Shown here piece after piece: positions 31,455-35,784 of a stretch of 35,784 bases of DNA. Numbering within the stretch: the stretch's first letter is position 1; the number at the start of each line of letters is the position of its first letter. The stretch is from positions 1-35,784 of the forward strand of contig JBCAQO010000082.1 in NCBI GenBank assembly GCA_039111635.1, given 5' to 3'. The notes below the pieces were generated by a model. That model had not been told where the DNA came from. It made no database searches and worked only from the letters and a program-made list of their open reading frames with translations. The stretch comes from Heterobasidion occidentale. Lineage: Eukaryota > Basidiomycota > Agaricomycetes > Russulales > Bondarzewiaceae. The position numbers and the translations under genes are program-made.

Positions 31455-31858
31455 GGTGGGAAGGCCGAAAGGGTTCGGACGAGGAGACGAAGCGGCAGGA
31501 GGGTGGCGATGAAGGACTTAGTCGCTGGAGAATCAACGATCGGCAGGTGATTGTGGTCACCTGACAAAGCCCCGTGCCACTACGCTCGGCAGAGACCGCG
31601 ATACGCGCCACCGCCCTTTGCCGACACGCTCTCACGCCAGCGTCTAGTTGGGGCACTCTAGGCTTCAGCCACTTCCTCACCTAATCGGTTGCCACGCCAC
31701 AGGACTTTGCCGACTCAGCCCCGGTCTCTCTTGCGCGCCGACCCGGTCCTTTCTATGACATCTCCTTGCCGATTAATCCACCCTTGCCACATCTCTCCCA
31801 CGCCCCCACTTCTTTCCACGCCATTTTTTTCCGCTCCGACTCATAGCCACCGACCACT
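31455..31858 (-). promoter_or_regulatory. Upstream region of the antisense gene
   Basis: It separates the antisense start codon from the 3' polypurine tract and must hold the antisense promoter unless transcription starts in the 3' LTR. No clear minus-strand TATA box is visible. The deletion junction of copy A corresponds to about 31826-31831 here, so copy A lost this gene entirely. Confidence 0.35.
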
Positions 31859-31880
31859 GACTGAGGACAGTCAGGATTTC

Positions 31881-31893
31881 AGTAGGGAGGAGA
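31881..31893 (+). other. 3' polypurine tract of copy B
   Basis: AGTAGGGAGGAGA directly precedes the TGATGAG start of the 3' LTR and is the plus-strand primer site. The same bases are before the 3' LTR of copy A (18757-18769). Confidence 0.8.
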
Positions 31894-32971
31894 TGATGAG
31901 CATGTACCCGCGCTAGGGTCCGAGGGAGGTATTCGGGAAGCTTTGGGGAGATACCGAACAGCGTTAGACGAGTACCGAAGATGCCGACTTGCACCGAACA
32001 CGGTCGGTCCCCACCCGACCGACCGCAACCCTCCAAAGGACGTTCGGCAGCACTTGGGTCAGTTCGCCCACACTTCACGTACTTACCATGACCACACAGG
32101 GGTGTTACGATAGGTGGTTACGAGATCGGAGCCAGTCTTCCGTGTCGGCCGATGTGCTCCGTGAGTCGGTCGGTCCTTATCGCTTATCTTCCCGACCTCC
32201 ACATGGTCGGTCAAACGCGATTTTGTACCATTACTTGGCCACCCTGGCCGTACGATACCTCTTCTTTATTTTCATTGGTTCTCCAACGCCTGTTCCGGCT
32301 ACCTACGCTCGGGCGACGGATCCCGAACGTTCGGGATTTCGCCATCGCTGATTAACTTTTACCTTGTCACCTTCGGAACCCATATGGACATCTCACCTAC
32401 CTTCTTATCTTCTCTGATCGCTAAGGCTTGGCGCCCATTCGACATCTACTCTCATTTCTTGTTTAATATTTTACTTAGGGGCTCTGTTTACTATAAAAAC
32501 CTACATACAACTCTGGAATAAACCAGCTTTCGCACCCCACAGTTCAGAGCTCATTCGCACTCGTCTCAACCATCAAAATCGTCTTCGTCGACTCCCGAAA
32601 ACTTGTCATCCCCGTTGTTCGGCCTTGTTCGCGTTCGTACTCGTCTCTTCGCTCGTACCCCTCGTCCTCCCTCGTATATTGTCAGAGTCCTGTGTGGCTC
32701 TTGAAGCACGTAGTTGTCGGTCGCGACACTACTTTCTCGTTACCGACCGAATCCCCGACTTGACCGACCGAACGTTCGGTCGGTGTTCGACGCAGTCCCG
32801 AAACCGTTCGGGCGCTATAATCTCACACTCCTCGCTGCTTCTCAGTACGCCATCGATTTCTAAAGTCATCACTAACAATTCCTTGTGTATTAGATACTAG
32901 CTCCAGCACCCCTTGCATTAGAGGTTGTTTTGGTGTTGTGCTCGGCACTTAGAGCCACCTCTAGCGTAACA
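31894..32971 (+). repeat. 3' LTR of copy B (1078 bases)
   Basis: Same length and sequence as 21785-22862 by eye, including the TATA box (32492-32499) and the perfect palindrome (32763-32784). It is followed by the ACGG target duplication. Confidence 0.95.
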
Positions 32972-33612
32972 ACGGATACTGTCGTTTTGTCTGCACCGAG
33001 TACAATGGGCACCAGCATCGCGCCGTGGGTTCCCGGATCTTCTGCAATCACATCCTAGCAAAGAATATCAGGAAATGTACTCAAGAGAAAGGAATGTACT
33101 GACTGATTTCTTCCAGGCCCATCGACCGGACATTAGGTTCGAAAACCTCTGCTCATGAGGACCAACAAACTCCTCAAATGCGGTATAGTCGAATTTTCCA
33201 TCGAATGTTGGGTTATCCACAATACGAGCGACAACATCGCTTGCGTTTCGAGTGTGAATTACATATGTTTCCGTCTTCCATGAAGGAGAGTGTTCGTCGA
33301 CTGGGCCTGCATATTTGATTCCGAACGAGTGCCACGGTAAGTCGCCAAATGGGATGCTGTCAATAGTATTATACATATCCCGTGCACTCGCAAATATATT
33401 CTCACCGGCATTATCCAGCACATTCTTAGCCGTGAGAATGTTGAAGAGTTCGTTGATGCTGCCGATAGACGCACGCATCTTCTCAAATAGGAGGCTTGCG
33501 CATTCAAACGTTGGTCGGTCAGGGAAGGGTGTCCAGTCAACAGATTCATGATCTGGCGGTTCAGGGGATGCATTACGTGGCACAAAATTGCCGCCACTGT
33601 TGCAGGGCCTTG
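32972..33612 (-). pseudogene. Plavaka-like transposase gene, middle exons
   Basis: Exons 33104-33612 and 32972-33054 are separated by a 49-base intron (GTCAGT...GCTAG). The product has RPCNSGGNFVP, DHESVDWTPFPDRPTFE, ARDMYNTIDSIPFGDLPWHS, RFSNLMSGRWAWKK and then, after the intron, AEDPGTHGAMLVPIVLGADK followed by TTVSV. That block joins in frame to GTGNTEFHPLY at 21784 once copy B and one ACGG are removed. The blocks are those of transposase genes abundant in Agaricomycetes. Interruption by an 11-kb retrotransposon makes the gene non-functional here. Confidence 0.85.
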
Positions 33613-33638
33613 CTGACAGGCAGAAAGGGTATCAGAAT

Positions 33639-34258
33639 TGTTATGACTTGACCGATCGGGGCCCTTCGCGGCCGGTCTAAACCGATGGATCAAGCATCAC
33701 ATGCTAGGCGGCTCCATTACGGAGCATACATCAAGGTATTCGGCATGTCTTAGGAGCCACAAGACCGATGGTTCTTCAAGACATCGGTAGAGGCTATATG
33801 AGAGGGACATGAGACTCACGAAGTTCACACAGTAATAAGGGAGGCATTCACATGCCATGGGCTTAGGGCTTATGGGTAAGCACCCTCGTTGCACCATGAT
33901 GGATCAGTCACTAAGAAGTACAAGAGTAGCGCCGGATGAGAAAGACGGCGGCCACAGCTCTCCCAGATGGAAACTAGGAGAAGCACACGGACTCTTACCC
34001 TATACCCCATACAGTATATAAGGCCCATAGAATAGGCTGAGGATCTTCAGTCTATTTCTCCTTCGTTCTTTCTGTATCTACACATACAGAACTCTTCGTT
34101 CTTACACAGGTCTTTTCCCACTGTGTAGCTTAGAGCCAATCATTATTCCCTCCTGCATCATTGCCTGATACAGTCGAGACTTCGCCCACCACTCAGTCCA
34201 TTGTGCGACCTAGGGAAGAACCTGTTACTCTTGGGTTACTGAACGAGCGTTCGTAACA
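33639..34258 (+). mobile_element. Solo LTR, family 2
   Basis: The 620-base sequence runs TGTTATGACTTGACC to TTCGTAACA and matches 6294-6862. TATATAA is at 34015-34021, followed by the shared GGCCCATAGAATAGGCTGAGG. No internal region or polypurine tract adjoins. No clean target duplication is visible (AGAAT left, AGATG right). It sits within an intron of the transposase gene, on the opposite strand. Confidence 0.85.
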
Positions 34259-34290
34259 AGATGAGCTTCATATATTAATAAAAGATGTAC

Positions 34291-34424
34291 CATCAGCTTG
34301 CTGTGATAGCGAATGTCGAGCGAGGGACTTCCGGGCCCTTGAATGCCAGTGGTGTGCAACGAGATGCTTTTTGAGACCAGCGTGTTTACGGAAGAACGGT
34401 TGCAGGGGTCACAAAAAAGTTCAT
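34291..34424 (-). pseudogene. Plavaka-like transposase gene, 5' exon (C2H2 finger)
   Basis: The putative ATG at 34424 is followed by CDPCNR and, after a frame change, FRKHAGLKKHLVAHH. Together these make a C2H2 zinc finger, as is usual at the N-terminus of these proteins. Two small indels break it: one in the T run near 34414 and one near 34393. The donor at 34290 (GATG|GTACAT) pairs with the acceptor at 33613 (CTGTCAG), joining QQAD in frame to ARPCNSGG. The family-2 solo LTR therefore lies inside this intron. Confidence 0.65.
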
Positions 34425-34947
34425 ATTGATGAAGATGATACAGGTTTACTTTGAAGAGGAGAAGGAGGGGGGATAGGGATGAGGATTTGACCGTGAAAGG
34501 TGCAACGATAGACTAGGGTTGGGGTTCAGCAACACAGTCCGCTAGCGTGGAGGTAAACATTAATTCCGTCGCCAATTAGCACATATGCGCGTCCACGTTG
34601 CACTGAGCAACTCACCTCTTCCAAGTCATCTCATCCCTTCTCCAGGCACACTGCGATTTTCCTCATGGTTTTCGGCTACAGCAAAACAAACATGGACGTC
34701 AGCTTCGACTATCAATCCCAAGAGAGAGCTTCGCATACCATATCGACGAGGATAATGCAATCAGCTTGACTGCGCAGTACGTTGAATATACATCACCTTG
34801 AACAAATACTGTTGGCTGACATCCCGAACTCAAGTTCTTCCTCATTGAAGAAGAAAGAACCGAGCGCTTCGCCTGTCGTCAAAAGGAGTCGGTGTCAACG
34901 TGAGGCCTATGACTCTATGCCCTAGAGTCTAATGCTGTACTCACCGG
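34425..34947. other. No gene recognised
   Basis: I see no coding sequence, known repeat or RNA gene here. A short AG-rich run (34454-34490) precedes mixed sequence. The transposase promoter would be expected in the left part. Confidence 0.4.
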
Positions 34948-35070
34948 CACTGAACAGACGGCAGGTCTCTGAAATCGGCAATCAGGCAACCCCCAAGCGA
35001 ACAAGGAGACACTGAGCAGATGGCAGGTCCCTGCAGATCGGCAATCAGGCGACTTCCAAGCAAGGAGGGG
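34948..35070. repeat. Tandem duplication of about 62 bases
   Basis: Two adjacent units, starting near 34948 and 35010, share the order CACTGA-CAGA-GGCAGGT-CTG-ATCGGCAATCAGGC-CCAAGC. They differ by substitutions and small indels. Confidence 0.7.
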
Positions 35071-35129
35071 CATCATGTGGACAAACCAATGCCCGTAGTC
35101 AACGGTCAATCACCCACACCCGCCGCAAA

Positions 35130-35784
35130 TAGTGCTGGGTTGTTCAAACGTACCCGAGCTGAGGTTGCAAAGAGCCACAGGCCAAGCGCTCTGCAAAGGC
35201 CAGCGTTGTACAAGCTAAGTCCCAGTCTACAGAGGCAGCAAAGAAGTCTGAGGCCGAAGGGATAAAGAAGTTGGCTCAGCTTGAGGATCAGAGACGTCGA
35301 GAGGATCGCGCTGAAGAAGCTTATCTCAATGCTTCAGTAGACGAGAGACAGGAACGAAGACATACCGGCGACAGATGGATTGGTTTGAAGCTAATAACTT
35401 GACAGCTATGGGATGTTGATGATAGTATTCATGACAGGAGATCTCGTACCAGAGGCACATTCACGAAGATGAAGAGGACGGCGGCAATCGTCAGCGACGA
35501 TATGGACGTGATGGATGGCTCGACCAAGTCACCTGCCAGTTCAAAAAGGTAAGTGCCTGATGATCTTATCCGATCACAGCTTATCTTCTTCCGCTCATCA
35601 GCACCGTACTCAAGAAAAGCGCAAGGCAAGGGCAGCAGAGGTCCGCCTATCAGTATCTGCTGCACGAGAAGTAGCGCGAGCCCCGAAACGAACCTTTTGT
35701 AAGTATCTATCTGTGATCTCTCAAGTTTCAACTCATCTATCGTCTACTAGGACTGCGGAATTGTCCAATTTGTCCGCACCAGCA
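35130..35784 (+). CDS. Unrecognised plus-strand gene, partial (runs off window)
   Basis: A charged Lys/Ala/Glu-rich segment (AKSQSTEAAKKSEAEGIKKL then AQLEDQRRREDRAEEAYL) suggests a long helix. It is preceded by GLFKRTRAEVA in a neighbouring frame. A probable intron ends at TAATAACTTGACAG (35406). The next exon reads DDSIHDRRSRTRGTFTKMKR. A clear intron follows (GTAAGTGCC near 35550 to CATCAG near 35601), then HRTQEKRKARAAEVRLSVSA. The exon structure is only partly resolved and one frame change near 35165 is unexplained, so it may be a pseudogene. Function unknown. Similar charged N-termini occur in repetitive fungal hypothetical proteins. Confidence 0.4.

Larger units (their letters stand above)
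21785..32971 (+). mobile_element. Complete Ty3/Gypsy LTR retrotransposon (copy B)
   Basis: The element is 11187 bases: LTRs 21785-22862 and 31894-32971, a primer-binding site, gag-protease, pol (reverse transcriptase, RNase H, integrase), an extra 3' module with an antisense gene, and a polypurine tract. Protease, then reverse transcriptase, RNase H and integrase is the Ty3/Gypsy order. LTRs that look identical and a clean four-base target duplication inside a transposase gene indicate a recent insertion. I see no stop or frameshift in pol, so it may be autonomous. Confidence 0.95.

Overview
The window looks like genomic DNA of a filamentous basidiomycete (mushroom-forming Agaricomycete type). 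Coding remnants carry short introns of about 50-68 bases with GTAAGT/GTGAGT donors and CTAG/CAG acceptors. The mobile-element families (a Ty3/Gypsy element, a pogo-type element, a Plavaka-like transposase with its SITESKH and AVKKPWRRTN motifs) are typical of that group. No intact ordinary host gene, rRNA, tRNA or CRISPR array is visible. This is a nested transposon graveyard with one very young retrotransposon in it.

Layout. 1-1038: an old, reverse-oriented LTR of the same family as the young element. 1039-3783: decayed intron-bearing sequence with an HSP70 ATPase fragment (2768-2963). 3784-6293: probable internal region of a decayed LTR element, containing an unexplained recurring motif (at least 14 copies of GTCC-N5-GAC...TAAACTA) and ending in a polypurine tract. 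6294-6862: LTR of a second family. 6863-7877: a SNF2-helicase pseudogene on the minus strand, cut off at that LTR. 7878-9781: nothing convincing. 9784-14538: a pogo-type DNA transposon with perfect 25-base terminal inverted repeats, TA target duplication and a frameshifted transposase. 14774-19842: copy A of the young Ty3 family, internally deleted and recombinant. 19843-21784 and 32972-34424: one Plavaka-like transposase gene on the minus strand. 21785-32971: copy B, a complete 11.19-kb Ty3/Gypsy element inserted into that transposase gene with a 4-base target duplication (ACGG). 33639-34258: a second-family solo LTR sitting in an intron of the same transposase gene. 34425-35784: mostly unassigned, then the start of an unrecognised plus-strand gene.

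The most interesting object is copy B. Its two 1078-base LTRs appear identical to each other and to the 5' LTR of copy A. It carries gag-protease and pol in different frames, joined by a candidate -1 frameshift site (GGGTTTT at 25590). Between pol and the 3' LTR lies an extra module of about 2.5 kb bracketed by two near-identical copies of the polypurine-tract region. The module holds a four-exon ANTISENSE gene (29730-31454, 519 codons). Its predicted product has a coiled coil, a Zn2Cys6-like cysteine cluster and a KRRKV nuclear-localisation-like motif. The whole element is also rich in CCGAAC/GTTCGG, which contains the CGG half-site that Zn2Cys6 proteins typically bind. That suggests, without proving it, a self-encoded regulator.
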